DNA from: Paracoccus fistulariae
GTDB lineage: Bacteria > Pseudomonadota > Alphaproteobacteria > Rhodobacterales > Rhodobacteraceae
Direction: 5' to 3'
DNA: 64,000 nt
Assembly (NCBI RefSeq): GCF_028553785.1
Contig: NZ_CP067136.1
Span: forward strand, 1,894,001 to 1,958,000
Made by a program: the position numbers and the translations under genes. This document shows, piece by piece, positions 1 to 9,292 of the stretch. Within the stretch, counting starts at the first letter, position 1; the number at the start of each line of letters is the position of its first letter. Under the pieces are notes generated by a model, which was not told the DNA's origin, made no database searches, and worked only from the letters and a program-made list of their open reading frames with translations.

Positions 1-1310
1 ACGGCATAGGCCAGCTGGTAATCCTCTTCGCGCAGCTTGGCGGTCGCCTCGACCTCGGCGGCTTCGGCCTCGATCTGCTTGCGCTCTTCCTCGCTGATGG
101 AATCATTGTTCAGCGCGCCACGAAGATCAGCCTCGGAGCGGCCGAAATTCGACTGGCTGCGCGGGCCGTCCCCATCCTCGCCGGCCTCATCTCGGGGCGC
201 GCGGCGCGGCTGGGCCACGATGATGTCGGGCTGGATGCCCAGCGACTGGATAGACCGGCCCGAGGGCGTGTAATAGCGCGCCGTGGTCAGACGGATCGCG
301 CTGTCCGAGGTCACGGGCATGACTGTCTGGACCGAGCCCTTGCCAAAGCTCTTCTCGCCAACGACGATGGCGCGGCGGTGATCCTGCAACGCGCCGGTGA
401 CGATTTCCGAGGCGCTGGCAGAGCCGCCATTGATCAGCGCAACGATGGGCTTGCCCTGCGCCAGATCGCCCTCTTCGGCATTCCAGCGCTCGCTTTCCTC
501 GGGGTTGCGGCCGCGGGTCGAGACGATCTCACCCGCATCAAGGAAGGCATCCGAAACGCTGATCGCCTGATTCAGCAAACCGCCCGGATTGTTGCGCAGA
601 TCCAGAACGAAGCCCGTCACCTTGTCGATGCCGCCGACCTCTTCCACGGCCTTTTCCAGTTCATCGGACAGGGTGTCATAGGTCTCGTCATTGAAGGTCG
701 AGATCCGCAGAACGATGGCATGACCCTCAATCCGGGTCTTCACCACGGTCAGCTTGATCGTGTCGCGGGTCATGGTCAGGTCAAACGGCTCTGTCTCGCC
801 CTCGCGCAGGATAGTGACGGTGATTTCGCTGCCGACCGGGCCGCGCATCATGTCGACCGCCTGATCCAGCGTCAGCCCCATCAGCGATTCCCCGTTCACA
901 TGGGTGATGAAATCGCCCGAGGTCACGCCCGCTTGCGCCGCAGGCGTATCATCGATGGGTGAAACGACCTTGACCAGGCCATCTTCCTGGCTGACCTCGA
1001 TCCCCAGGCCGCCAAAGCTGCCCCGGGTCTGGGTCTGCATATCCTCGTAATCATTGGCCGACAGGAAAGAGCTGTGCGGATCCAGCGAGGTCAGCATGCC
1101 GTTGATCGCCGCCTCGATCAGTTTCTTGTCATCGGGCGCCTCGACATAATCGGCGCGCACGCGTTCAAAGACGTTCCCGAACAGTTCAAGCTGTTCGTAA
1201 ATCGAGGTGTTGCGTCCGGCATCTTGCGCCAGCAGCGGCCCCGCCACCTGGGTCGTCAGCACCGTCCCCGCGACAATGCCGCCAATCCCCGCGATCAGGT
1301 AATTTTTCAT
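1..1310 (-). CDS. ctpA: S41 C-terminal processing peptidase, partial
   Basis: Periplasmic serine protease of the CtpA/Prc family that trims or degrades envelope proteins. The N-terminus MKNYLIAGIGGIVAG looks like a signal or anchor segment. A PDZ domain follows (GGLGIEV, then roughly 70 residues), then the S41 protease core with the nucleophile serine in GGSASASEI and the general-base lysine in GEKSFGKGSVQ. Family members are about 440 residues; the reading frame is still open at position 1, so the C-terminal tail lies outside the window. The ATG at 1308-1310 follows the envC-like gene by 17 nt, so the two are probably co-transcribed. Neighbouring an EnvC-like amidase activator and gpmI is common in Rhodobacteraceae, and a role in cell-wall turnover is inferred. 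Confidence 0.93.
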   Translation of the reverse strand, partial: MKNYLIAGIGGIVAGTVLTTQVAGPLLAQDAGRNTSIYEQLELFGNVFERVRADYVEAPDDKKLIEAAINGMLTSLDPHSSFLSANDYEDMQTQTRGSFGGLGIEVSQEDGLVKVVSPIDDTPAAQAGVTSGDFITHVNGESLMGLTLDQAVDMMRGPVGSEITVTILREGETEPFDLTMTRDTIKLTVVKTRIEGHAIVLRISTFNDETYDTLSDELEKAVEEVGGIDKVTGFVLDLRNNPGGLLNQAISVSDAFLDAGEIVSTRGRNPEESERWNAEEGDLAQGKPIVALINGGSASASEIVTGALQDHRRAIVVGEKSFGKGSVQTVMPVTSDSAIRLTTARYYTPSGRSIQSLGIQPDIIVAQPRRAPRDEAGEDGDGPRSQSNFGRSEADLRGALNNDSISEEERKQIEAEAAEVEATAKLREEDYQLAYA

Positions 1311-1327
1311 ATCGGCCTTTCCTGCCT

Positions 1328-2521
1328 TCAGTCCTGTTCAGGCTCCACAACGGGATTCAGCACGAACCAATCCGCCGGGTCCAGTGTTTCCTGTCCTCTG
1401 CGCAATTCCAGATACAGCGTTTCCGGTCGGCCCGCAGCACCGCCCTGCGCCGCATCGGCCACGAATTGCGCGCCAAATTCCTGCGCCGGCGCCTCTTCGC
1501 CGCCCATCAGCCCGATGGGTTCACCCGCGTTCAGCACATCGCCGACCTCGCCAAAGACCTGCGACATTCCCGCAAATATCAGAAGATAATCCCGCGCGGG
1601 TTCCAGTATCATCACATTGCCGTAATCCAGCAAGGGGCCACGATAGCGGATCGTGGCGGGCCAGGGCGTCGTGACCAGCGCCGCAGGCGGCGCGGCAAGG
1701 ATCCAGCCGGGGCGACGCACCCCGGCGCCGTCAGCCTCGTTATAGGGGCGCAGGACACTGCCCACGACGGGAAGGGGCAGACTGCCCTGCGCGCCTTCGA
1801 AATCCTCCATCGGCGGGCCGACATCGGACTGCATCTGGCTGACGCCATTGGCAAATTCATCCAGGGTTTGTGCCGCATCATGCAGCTTTTGCAGCTCTTC
1901 CGGGGCCTCGGCAAAGCGCAGCGGCATGGTCGAGCGGTCGGTCACGGCACTTGCCAGCAGCCGACGGGCCTCTTGCACCGAGGCCAGACCCTCGCCCAGC
2001 ATCGTGGCGGCACTGGCCTGCAGCTCGCGCACGGTGGCGATTTCATCCAGCGCGGCCTGCAACTCTTCGGCCTCGGCGCGCAGGCCGGGGGTGACATCGG
2101 ACAGGATCATCCCGGAACGCGCATTCGACAGCGCCCCCGCCGGATGCAGCAGCATGGCCGATTCGGGCGATTGCTGCAGCGAGGTCATCGCGCCCAACAC
2201 ACTGGCCAGACGGGCGCGCTGGCGTTCGAACTGTGCGCGCAATTCGGCCTCTCGGGCGCTGGCCTCGCGCAGGCCGCCGCGCAGGGCCGAAAGCCCCTGT
2301 TCATAGCCGCGGATCACCTCGGTCAGGGCGACGACCTGATCGTCCTGATTCAGCGCATCGGACAGCTTGGCGACCGCCGCGCGCAGTTGCGCCGCGGCGT
2401 CCTGCGCGTCCAGCACGGCCTGACTGGCGGGCGAGACATCGGCATCCTGCGCCGTCGCAAGGACAGGCGCAGCCGCGATCAGGCCGCCAAGCAGCAGGGG
2501 AAACAGAAGTCGGGGCGTCAT
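1328..2521 (-). CDS. EnvC-like murein hydrolase activator (degenerate M23)
   Basis: 397 residues. A signal peptide (about residues 1-24, ending ATAQ) is followed by a long coiled coil (about 30-230, rich in A, E, Q and R) and a C-terminal LytM/M23-type beta domain (about 250-390). In active M23 enzymes the strand after YGN carries the zinc-binding HxH motif. Here YGNVMILEPARDYLLIFAGM has no histidines, so the domain is probably inactive, as in E. coli EnvC and NlpD, which activate amidases instead of cutting peptidoglycan. The start overlaps the gpmI stop (ATGA), so translation is probably coupled. The EnvC role is inferred from architecture; direct activation of an amidase has no evidence here. 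Confidence 0.85.
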   Translation of the reverse strand: MTPRLLFPLLLGGLIAAAPVLATAQDADVSPASQAVLDAQDAAAQLRAAVAKLSDALNQDDQVVALTEVIRGYEQGLSALRGGLREASAREAELRAQFERQRARLASVLGAMTSLQQSPESAMLLHPAGALSNARSGMILSDVTPGLRAEAEELQAALDEIATVRELQASAATMLGEGLASVQEARRLLASAVTDRSTMPLRFAEAPEELQKLHDAAQTLDEFANGVSQMQSDVGPPMEDFEGAQGSLPLPVVGSVLRPYNEADGAGVRRPGWILAAPPAALVTTPWPATIRYRGPLLDYGNVMILEPARDYLLIFAGMSQVFGEVGDVLNAGEPIGLMGGEEAPAQEFGAQFVADAAQGGAAGRPETLYLELRRGQETLDPADWFVLNPVVEPEQD

Positions 2522-4035
2522 TCGGTCACGATCAGGCTTTCACCGGTCATTTCCGCCGGGGGCTGCACGCCCATCAATTGCAGAACGGTGGGCGCAAGGT
2601 CAGACAGCCGGCCATTGCGCAGACGCGCCCCCGGGGGACCGTTATAGACGATGACCGGGACGGGATTGACCGTATGCGCGGTATGCGGCCCGCCGGTTTC
2701 GGGATCGACCATGGTTTCGCAATTACCGTGATCGGCGCAGATCACCGCCGCCCCGCCCGCCTTGTCCAAGGCGGCGATCATGCGGCCAAGGCCCTTGTCC
2801 ACCGCCTCGCAGGCGCGCATCGCCGCAGGCAGGCTGCCGGTATGGCCGACCATGTCGGGATTGGCGAAATTCACCACGATCATGTCGTACCCGGCCTCGA
2901 TCGCCTCGACCAGCTTGTCGCTGACCTCTTCGGCGGCCATTTCCGGCGCCAGATCATAGGTCGCGACCTTCGGGCTTTGCGGCATGAAACGATCCTCGCC
3001 CGGTTCGGGCGCTTCCTTGCCGCCATTCAGGAAGAAGGTGACATGCGGATATTTCTCGGTTTCGGCCAGACGGAATTGCCGCAGGCCCTGCTGTGCGACC
3101 CATGCGCCAAGCGTATTCACCACCTGCCGCTTGGGATAGGCAGAGCTCATGTAATCCCGATGCCGGTCGCTGTAATCGACCATGCCCAGCAGCGCGGCCC
3201 ATTCGGGACGGTCACTGACATCGAAGCCGGTGAAATCGGTATCGCCGATAGCCGAGAGGATCTCTCGCGCGCGGTCGGCGCGGAAATTCAGGCAGAAGAA
3301 CCCGTCGCCATCCATCGCACCGTTATAGCCGTCGATCACATAGGGCTGGATGAATTCATCCGTCTCGTCACGCGCATAGGAATTGGCGACGGCGTCATCC
3401 GCATTTGCCGCAAGCTCTCCCTCTCCGGTCACGATGGCACGATAGGCGCGCTCGACCCGGTCCCAGCGGTTGTCGCGATCCATGGCGAAATAGCGGCCAA
3501 TGACCGTGCCGATCCGCGCGCCCGCAGGCAGGTTTCCCTGCAATTCGGTGACAAAGCCCTGCGCGGATTTCGGCGGCACGTCGCGGCCATCGGTGATCGC
3601 ATGGACCACCACAGGCACGCCCGCATCGGCCAGCGCCTTCACCGCCGCCAGCACATGCATGATATGGCCATGCACGCCCCCATCCGACACGACGCCCATC
3701 ACATGCGCGGTGCCGCCGCTGGATTTCATCTTCTGGATAAAACCACCCAGCGAGTCATTACTGAAAAAGCTGCCATCCTCGATCGCCAGGTCGATCTGCC
3801 CAAGATCCATGGCGACCACGCGGCCCGCGCCGATATTGGTGTGGCCCACTTCGGAATTGCCCATCTGGCCACGCGGCAAGCCGACATCGGGTCCGAAGGT
3901 GGTCAGCGTCGCATGGGGGCATTCCGCCATCAGCCGGTCGAAATTCGGCGTATTCGCCTGATCGGGCGCGCTTTGTTCGGGCCGGTCCGAGATACCCCAG
4001 CCGTCAAGAATGCACAGGATCACCGGTTTCGTCAT
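2518..4035 (-). CDS. gpmI: 2,3-bisphosphoglycerate-independent phosphoglycerate mutase
   Basis: Interconverts 3- and 2-phosphoglycerate in glycolysis and gluconeogenesis using two Mn ions and a phosphoserine intermediate. 505 residues, the usual length. The metal-binding start ILDGWG (about residues 9-14), the catalytic Ser61 in GNSEVGH and the C-terminal metal-ligand motif ADHGN are all present. The ATG at 4033-4035 is chosen because the protein family begins MTKPVILCILDGWG and GAGG lies just upstream; an in-frame extension to 4116 has no support. It heads a probable operon with the envC-like gene (4-nt overlap) and ctpA. Confidence 0.97.
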   Translation of the reverse strand: MTKPVILCILDGWGISDRPEQSAPDQANTPNFDRLMAECPHATLTTFGPDVGLPRGQMGNSEVGHTNIGAGRVVAMDLGQIDLAIEDGSFFSNDSLGGFIQKMKSSGGTAHVMGVVSDGGVHGHIMHVLAAVKALADAGVPVVVHAITDGRDVPPKSAQGFVTELQGNLPAGARIGTVIGRYFAMDRDNRWDRVERAYRAIVTGEGELAANADDAVANSYARDETDEFIQPYVIDGYNGAMDGDGFFCLNFRADRAREILSAIGDTDFTGFDVSDRPEWAALLGMVDYSDRHRDYMSSAYPKRQVVNTLGAWVAQQGLRQFRLAETEKYPHVTFFLNGGKEAPEPGEDRFMPQSPKVATYDLAPEMAAEEVSDKLVEAIEAGYDMIVVNFANPDMVGHTGSLPAAMRACEAVDKGLGRMIAALDKAGGAAVICADHGNCETMVDPETGGPHTAHTVNPVPVIVYNGPPGARLRNGRLSDLAPTVLQLMGVQPPAEMTGESLIVTE

Positions 4036-4145
4036 CTTGGCCTCATCGTGTTTTGTGTTCTTGTTACGCTGCTCTGCGAAAGCCGACAACCGGGCAAAAC
4101 CCGGACTGCGCCCCAATCCGCTGGAAATAGGCGCTCACCCGGCGA

Positions 4146-4613
4146 TCAGGCGCGGTGATAGGGAGATCCGGCCAGAATGGTGGCGGCGCGATACAGCTGT
4201 TCGGCCAGCATCACCCGCACCAGCATATGCGGCCAGACCATCCGGCCAAAGCTGATCTGCCAGTCGGCGCGCTGACGCAGGGCAGGCTCGATCCCATCAG
4301 CACCGCCGATCACGAAGCACAGATCGCGGGCCTGATCGCGGTAACCCGCGATGCGTTCGGCAAATTCGGGGGATGTGGGTTGCGTGCCGCGCTCATCCAG
4401 CATCACCAGCGCAGAGCCCGATGGAATGGCGCGGTCCAGAAGATCGGCCTCGGCTTGCGGGCCGCCGCCGCGCTTGTCCTCGACCTCGATCACATTGATC
4501 GCGGGCAGGCCAAGCGGACGGCCGGTCCGGGCAAATCGTTGCAGGTAATCCGAAACGAGGTCAGCCTCGGCGCCGCTGCGAAGCCGACCGACGGCGGCAA
4601 TATCAATCCGCAT
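4146..4613 (-). CDS. rlmH: 23S rRNA (pseudouridine-1915 N3)-methyltransferase RlmH
   Basis: SPOUT-family enzyme that uses SAM to methylate pseudouridine 1915 in helix 69 of 23S rRNA. 155 residues, full length. The family motifs LDERG, GGADG (SAM knot) and the C-terminal HMLVRVMLAEQLYRA are all present. It lies 14 nt downstream of rsfS in the same direction; rsfS-rlmH pairing is one of the most conserved bacterial gene neighbourhoods and supports both calls. Confidence 0.97.
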   Translation of the reverse strand: MRIDIAAVGRLRSGAEADLVSDYLQRFARTGRPLGLPAINVIEVEDKRGGGPQAEADLLDRAIPSGSALVMLDERGTQPTSPEFAERIAGYRDQARDLCFVIGGADGIEPALRQRADWQISFGRMVWPHMLVRVMLAEQLYRAATILAGSPYHRA

Positions 4614-4627
4614 CAGCCCGCCGCGAC

Positions 4628-5053
4628 TTAACGGTCTGGCCGGGCGGCTTCACGGCTGCGGCTGAGCGCGTCGGCGGGAAGCCACATCTTTTCCAGTTGA
4701 TAGAATTCACGGACTTCGGGGCGGAACACATGCACGATGACATCGTCGGTGTCGATCAGCACCCAATCCCCGGCATCCTTGCCTTCGATACGGGCTGTGC
4801 GGCCGGTCTGCTGCTTGAACCGGTCAGCCAGCTTCTCCGCGATTGCGGCGACCTGACGCGTGCTGCGGCCCGAGGCGATCACCATGTGATCCGCGATCGA
4901 CGACCGGCCACGCAGATCGATGGTCACGATATCCTCGGCCTTGTCATCCTCAAGCGAGGTCAGGATGCTGGCAAGAAGCTGATCACTGGTCAGCTTATCG
5001 CCCTTGGCGGCGGCCGCAGCAGAACTGGCGGCCGGCGAGACGTCATTTGACAG
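4628..5053 (-). CDS. rsfS: Ribosomal silencing factor RsfS (Iojap/DUF143)
   Basis: Binds uL14 on the large subunit and blocks subunit joining during starvation. The conserved core runs from about LLASILTSLEDDKAEDIV through SSIADHMVIASGRS to HVFRPEVREFYQLEKMW. The core opens upstream of any in-frame ATG: the first in-frame stop lies just beyond 5066, and ATGs near 5062 and 5046 are in another frame that terminates. The best in-frame start is CTG at 5051-5053, 8 nt after a perfect GGAGG, giving 141 residues. A GTG at 4946-4948 would delete conserved sequence. So the gene is certain, but its start is either non-canonical or hidden by a frameshift or sequencing error. Confidence 0.85.
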   Translation of the reverse strand: MSNDVSPAASSAAAAAKGDKLTSDQLLASILTSLEDDKAEDIVTIDLRGRSSIADHMVIASGRSTRQVAAIAEKLADRFKQQTGRTARIEGKDAGDWVLIDTDDVIVHVFRPEVREFYQLEKMWLPADALSRSREAARPDR

Positions 5054-5130
5054 GGTTCCATCCTCCGGTCAGCGCATCGATCAGCCCCGATGCAGGGATA
5101 CCTATAAAGATAGCATCTTTTTGCGCCGTC

Positions 5131-6498
5131 TCAATCATCGGTCACGCTTTTGGCACCAATATCTTGCGTCACGGGCGATGTTTTGCCCCGCCTGAGGGTG
5201 ATCGCGTCATTCATCACGCGCACCTCACGCTGCGGGAAGGGGATGGAGATGCCATGTTCCTTGAACGCATCCCACAGTGCCAGAAACACCTGCCCGCGCA
5301 CATTGGTCAGCCCGGTCGAGGCGTCGCGGATCCAGAACCGCAGCACGTAATCCACGGAATTGTCACCGAAACCGGTGATCCAGCAGACCGGGCGGCGATG
5401 GGCCTGAACACGGTTGACGCTGACGGCAGCGGCAATGGCGATCTCACTGACCTGATGGGGGTCATCGTCATAAGAGGTGCCGAAATGCAGATCGACCCGG
5501 ACGTAATTGTTCGAATGTGACCAGTTGACCACCTGCCCGGTGACCAGATCCTCATTCGGGATCAGGTATTCCTTGCCGTCCCGTGTCACCACGCTGACAT
5601 AGCGTGCGCCCAGCTGCTCGATCCAGCCGAAGGTGTCTCCCAGGCTGATCACATCGCCGGGCTTCACCGATTTATCCAGCAGGATGATCACGCCCGACAC
5701 CAGGTTCGAGACGACCTTTTGCAGACCGAAACCCAGCCCCACACCGACAGCGCCGGAAAAGACCGCAAGCCCGGTCAGATCGAAACCCACCGCTTTCAGA
5801 CCGACAATCACTGCAAGGCTGAACAGAACCACCTGCAACAGCTTGCCCGTCAGCACCCGCATGGTGGGCGAAATATCCTCGTTCTGCGCAAGCCGCCCGT
5901 TGATCAGCCTGGACAGGGCGCGCGCGCCCGCCAGCATCAGCCCGGTGATCGCCAGCGCCTTCAGCACGGTCAGCAGCGACAGCCGGAAATCGCCGATATG
6001 CAGGGCCACGCTGTCCAGAAACTCTCCGAAAGGCTGTGTCAGTTGCAGCAGATGCAGCGTCACCCAGATCCACGCGATCCATGTCACCAACCGCCGCAGG
6101 AAGCGGTTGGCGATGATCCGCGCCAGAAAGAAGGTGATCGCCCAGGCCGTCGCGATCGAGGCGGCCAGCGCAATCAGCTGGCTGCGGAACCCGAAAGTCA
6201 CCTCTCGCATGACCAGCACCACCGACCAGCTGAGGATGACAAAGATGATCAGGGTCAGCTTGCGCTCGATCAGAAGGCCCAGCCGAAGCCGCCATTTCGG
6301 CCAATGTTCGCGGCGGCGCAGCCAGCCCGTGAAACGGGGCGAGATCAGGCGTGCCAGCAGCCAGGACAGCAGCATCAGCCCCAGAATCGCGGGAACCTGA
6401 TACAGGCGCGACGGTATCAGCAATGTGTCGGCGAACAGTCGAATCCGATACCAAAGACCCTGCGCGGCATCTATGACCTGCGGATCCAGTTGTTCCAT
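5131..6498 (-). CDS. MscS-family mechanosensitive channel
   Basis: Inner-membrane channel of the small-conductance mechanosensitive family, larger than E. coli MscS (455 vs 286 residues). About four to five extra N-terminal helices precede the pore helix AVFSGAVGVGLGFGLQKVVSN, rich in Gly and Ala as in TM3. The beta domain starting IILLDKSVKPGDVISLG and an alpha/beta cytoplasmic domain follow. The ATG at 6496-6498 (MEQLDPQ) is preferred over an in-frame upstream ATG at 6582 because AGGGGG lies immediately before it. Release of solutes under osmotic downshock is the family role. It is transcribed toward rsfS with a 77-nt gap, so possibly a separate unit. Confidence 0.9.
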   Translation of the reverse strand: MEQLDPQVIDAAQGLWYRIRLFADTLLIPSRLYQVPAILGLMLLSWLLARLISPRFTGWLRRREHWPKWRLRLGLLIERKLTLIIFVILSWSVVLVMREVTFGFRSQLIALAASIATAWAITFFLARIIANRFLRRLVTWIAWIWVTLHLLQLTQPFGEFLDSVALHIGDFRLSLLTVLKALAITGLMLAGARALSRLINGRLAQNEDISPTMRVLTGKLLQVVLFSLAVIVGLKAVGFDLTGLAVFSGAVGVGLGFGLQKVVSNLVSGVIILLDKSVKPGDVISLGDTFGWIEQLGARYVSVVTRDGKEYLIPNEDLVTGQVVNWSHSNNYVRVDLHFGTSYDDDPHQVSEIAIAAAVSVNRVQAHRRPVCWITGFGDNSVDYVLRFWIRDASTGLTNVRGQVFLALWDAFKEHGISIPFPQREVRVMNDAITLRRGKTSPVTQDIGAKSVTDD

Positions 6499-6745
6499 CG
6501 CCACCCCCTTCCCAAATCGCAAAACCAAGCATGCGCAACGGCACAATATTGCGTCAACGCAGAAAGAGACGTAAAAGCCCAACTATGTCTGGATTCATTT
6601 ATTTCGACATACATGATCGCGCCCGCCTGCCGTCCCGGTTTTTTGGCGAAGCGCTGTGCGTGACAGCCCGGGGCTGAACGGTCGCGGCATTGCCTGCCGC
6701 AGCCAATGATATGTCGCACCTACATCACAGCCGAAAGCTACAGCC

Positions 6746-8176
6746 ATGACGAACACAGCCGCAGCACGCACATTATATGACAAGATCTGGGACGCCCATG
6801 TGGTTGACCGGTCCGAAGACGGCACCTGCCTGCTTTATATCGACCGCCATCTGGTCCACGAGGTCACCAGCCCGCAAGCCTTCGAGGGGCTGCGGATGAC
6901 CGGCCGCAAGGTCCACGCGCCCGAGCGCACCATCGCCGTGCCCGATCACAACGTGCCGACCACCTGGGACCGGCAGAACGGCATCGATAATGAGGAAAGC
7001 CGTATCCAGGTCGATGCGCTGGACAAGAATGCCCGCGAATTCGGCGTGCATTACTATCCGGTCAACGACATCCGGCAGGGCATCGTCCATATCGTCGGCC
7101 CGGAACAGGGCTGGACCCTGCCCGGCATGACCGTCGTCTGCGGCGACAGCCATACCGCCACGCATGGCGCCTTCGGGGCGCTGGCCCATGGCATCGGCAC
7201 GTCAGAGGTGGAACATGTTCTGGCCACGCAGACGCTGATCCAGAAGAAATCGAAGAATATGAAGGTCGAAATCACCGGCCGCCTTGCGCCGGGCGTCACC
7301 GCCAAGGATATCGTGCTGGCGATCATCGGCCATACCGGCACGGCGGGCGGCACCGGCTATGTCATCGAATATAGCGGAGAGGCGATCCGCAACCTGTCGA
7401 TGGAAGGCCGCATGACCATCTGCAACATGGCCATCGAGGGCGGCGCCCGCGCCGGTCTGATCGCGCCGGATGAAACCACCTTCGAATATGTCAAAGGCCG
7501 CGCACATGCGCCCAAGGGCGCCCAGTGGGAGGCCGCGCTGACCTGGTGGCGCACGCTTTACAGCGATGACGATGCGCATTGGGACAAGGTCGTGACCCTG
7601 CGGGCCGAAGATATCGCCCCCACCGTCACCTGGGGCACCAGCCCCGAAGACGCCCTGCCCATCACCGCCGATGTGCCCGCCCCCGACAGCTTTACCGGCG
7701 GCAAGGTCGAGGCCGCGCGCCGCGCGCTGGATTACATGGGCCTGACGGCAGGCACCCCGCTGACCCAGATCGCCATTGATGCGGTGTTCATCGGATCCTG
7801 CACCAATGGCCGGATCGAGGATCTGCGCGCTGCGGCCGATGTGCTGCGGGGCCGCAAGCTGGCCGATGGGGTGCGGGGCATGGTGGTTCCGGGGTCCGGC
7901 CTCGTGCGCGCGCAGGCCGAGGAAGAGGGGCTGGACCAGATCTTCAAGGATGCCGGGTTCGAATGGCGTCTGGCGGGATGCTCGATGTGTCTGGGGATGA
8001 ACCCGGACCAGCTGGCCCCCGGCGAACGCTGCGCGGCGACCAGCAACCGCAACTTCGAAGGACGTCAGGGCTACAAGGGCCGCACCCATCTGATGTCGCC
8101 TGCCATGGCGGCGGCGGCCGGCGTGACAGGCCACCTGGTCGATATCCGCGACTTCGCGGCCGCCCCTGCGGTCTGA
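6746..8176 (+). CDS. leuC: 3-Isopropylmalate dehydratase large subunit
   Basis: Aconitase-fold 4Fe-4S subunit which, with LeuD, isomerises 2-isopropylmalate to 3-isopropylmalate in leucine synthesis. 476 residues, full length. Cluster-ligating cysteines are visible in VFIGSCTNG and [10 protein letters not shown], and [11 protein letters not shown] is the conserved substrate-region motif. About 250 nt upstream are free of genes and include an AT-rich stretch near 6595-6615 that probably holds the promoter. A classical leucine-rich attenuator peptide was not recognised. The partner gene leuD is separated from it by a lipase gene. Confidence 0.97.
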   Translation: MTNTAAARTLYDKIWDAHVVDRSEDGTCLLYIDRHLVHEVTSPQAFEGLRMTGRKVHAPERTIAVPDHNVPTTWDRQNGIDNEESRIQVDALDKNAREFGVHYYPVNDIRQGIVHIVGPEQGWTLPGMTVVCGDSHTATHGAFGALAHGIGTSEVEHVLATQTLIQKKSKNMKVEITGRLAPGVTAKDIVLAIIGHTGTAGGTGYVIEYSGEAIRNLSMEGRMTICNMAIEGGARAGLIAPDETTFEYVKGRAHAPKGAQWEAALTWWRTLYSDDDAHWDKVVTLRAEDIAPTVTWGTSPEDALPITADVPAPDSFTGGKVEAARRALDYMGLTAGTPLTQIAIDAVFIGSCTNGRIEDLRAAADVLRGRKLADGVRGMVVPGSGLVRAQAEEEGLDQIFKDAGFEWRLAGCSMCLGMNPDQLAPGERCAATSNRNFEGRQGYKGRTHLMSPAMAAAAGVTGHLVDIRDFAAAPAV

Positions 8177-8187
8177 ACATCAGTTCG

Positions 8188-8226
8188 CGCGATAGATGTG
8201 ATACCCTTGGTGCCACTTCTATCGCG
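8188..8226 (+). promoter_or_regulatory. Hairpin between leuC and lipase gene
   Basis: CGCGATAGA at 8188-8196 is the exact reverse complement of TCTATCGCG at 8218-8226. A T-T mismatch and three further pairs (GTG/CAC) lie inside. No T-run follows, so it is not a standard intrinsic terminator. It could weaken read-through into the lipase gene, protect the leuC mRNA end, or mark the insertion junction of that gene. Confidence 0.55.
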
Positions 8227-8248
8227 TGAATTTGAAAGGTGATGACCG

Positions 8249-9274
8249 ATGACTTTCCGGCTTCTCTCTTGCGACGGCGGCGGGATCCGCGGCTATATCT
8301 CTTCGACGCTCATTGCCCGGCTGAACAAGGACACAGGCGGCAAGCTTCTGGATAATATCGACGGCTATGCCGGAACCTCGACCGGCGGGCTCATCTCGAT
8401 CGCGCTCGCGGCGAAGGTCTCGATCGATACGATGGTCTCGATATATGAAAACGACGCCGGGAAGATATTTACCGAAAACAGCGCTTATTTTGCGCGAAAC
8501 GCCGAAAAGTCGCGGCAGGTTGCACAGTTGGCGCAACAGCCCCTTGCTGGGCCGGGCATTTTTGAATGCCAATATACCGCCAATGGGCTGCATGACACAT
8601 TGCTGCCCTATCTGGGTCAAACCACCTTCGGCGACATCACGGACAAGCTGCTGGTCATTAACGCGGCGCGGCTGGATAACGGCGATCCCGCAGGAGGCAG
8701 CTGGACCCCGGCCTATCTGAACAATTGCGGCATACAGGCCGATTACTCTGACATCTCGCTGCTGAACGCCGCCCTTGCGACCTCAGCGGCCCCGACCTAT
8801 TTCCCGCCACACAATATTCCCGGCCTCGGCTTTTTCGCGGACGGCGGCACTTTCGCCAATAATCCTGTCCTGAACGGCGTGCTTGTCGCACTGGCCAGCG
8901 GTCGCGCGGCGACCTTATCCGAGATCGAGGTCCTTTCCTTCGGCACAGGATCGACGCCGGTGGCGATTTCGGAAAAGGCCGTCGGCGATCCGCTGAGTTG
9001 GGGTGTCACACGCTGGCTTTGGCCCACCGCGTCTGATGGCGTTCCGGCAACGCCGCTGCTCGGCATGATGTTCGATCTGTCGGCCAACAATATCGCCGAT
9101 ATCGCCGGAATCATCCCCAATGGCAAAATGGTGCGGATCAATCCGCCGCTGCCCGCTGAAGTCCCCTTGGACGGCTACAGCGCGCAGGATTATCATTACA
9201 TGCAGCAGGCAATCGACGCTGCAATCAACAGTTCGCAATGGCAAGACGCTGTCGCTCTGGTCAACAGCTGGTAG
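8249..9274 (+). CDS. Patatin-like phospholipase
   Basis: 341-residue patatin-fold lipid acyl hydrolase. The oxyanion-hole motif GGGIRG (10-15), nucleophile motif GTSTG with Ser44, and the catalytic-dyad Asp198 in ADGG are intact, so activity on phospholipids is likely. No signal peptide or membrane segment is seen, so it is probably cytoplasmic. It sits between leuC and leuD on the same strand, where no leucine-pathway function is known for this family. Runs such as GAAAACGACGCCGGGAAGAT show lower GC than the neighbouring leu genes, suggesting later acquisition. No CD-NTase or other defence gene is adjacent, so a CBASS effector role is not supported. AAAGG lies 9 nt before the ATG. Confidence 0.9.
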   Translation: MTFRLLSCDGGGIRGYISSTLIARLNKDTGGKLLDNIDGYAGTSTGGLISIALAAKVSIDTMVSIYENDAGKIFTENSAYFARNAEKSRQVAQLAQQPLAGPGIFECQYTANGLHDTLLPYLGQTTFGDITDKLLVINAARLDNGDPAGGSWTPAYLNNCGIQADYSDISLLNAALATSAAPTYFPPHNIPGLGFFADGGTFANNPVLNGVLVALASGRAATLSEIEVLSFGTGSTPVAISEKAVGDPLSWGVTRWLWPTASDGVPATPLLGMMFDLSANNIADIAGIIPNGKMVRINPPLPAEVPLDGYSAQDYHYMQQAIDAAINSSQWQDAVALVNSW

Positions 9275-9292
9275 CGTTTGAAGGAGAGTTAA

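Noticed and set aside
8249..9274. CBASS effector CapV
   Set aside because: Patatin fold and motifs fit, but no CD-NTase or accessory gene is nearby and the gene sits inside the leu cluster.
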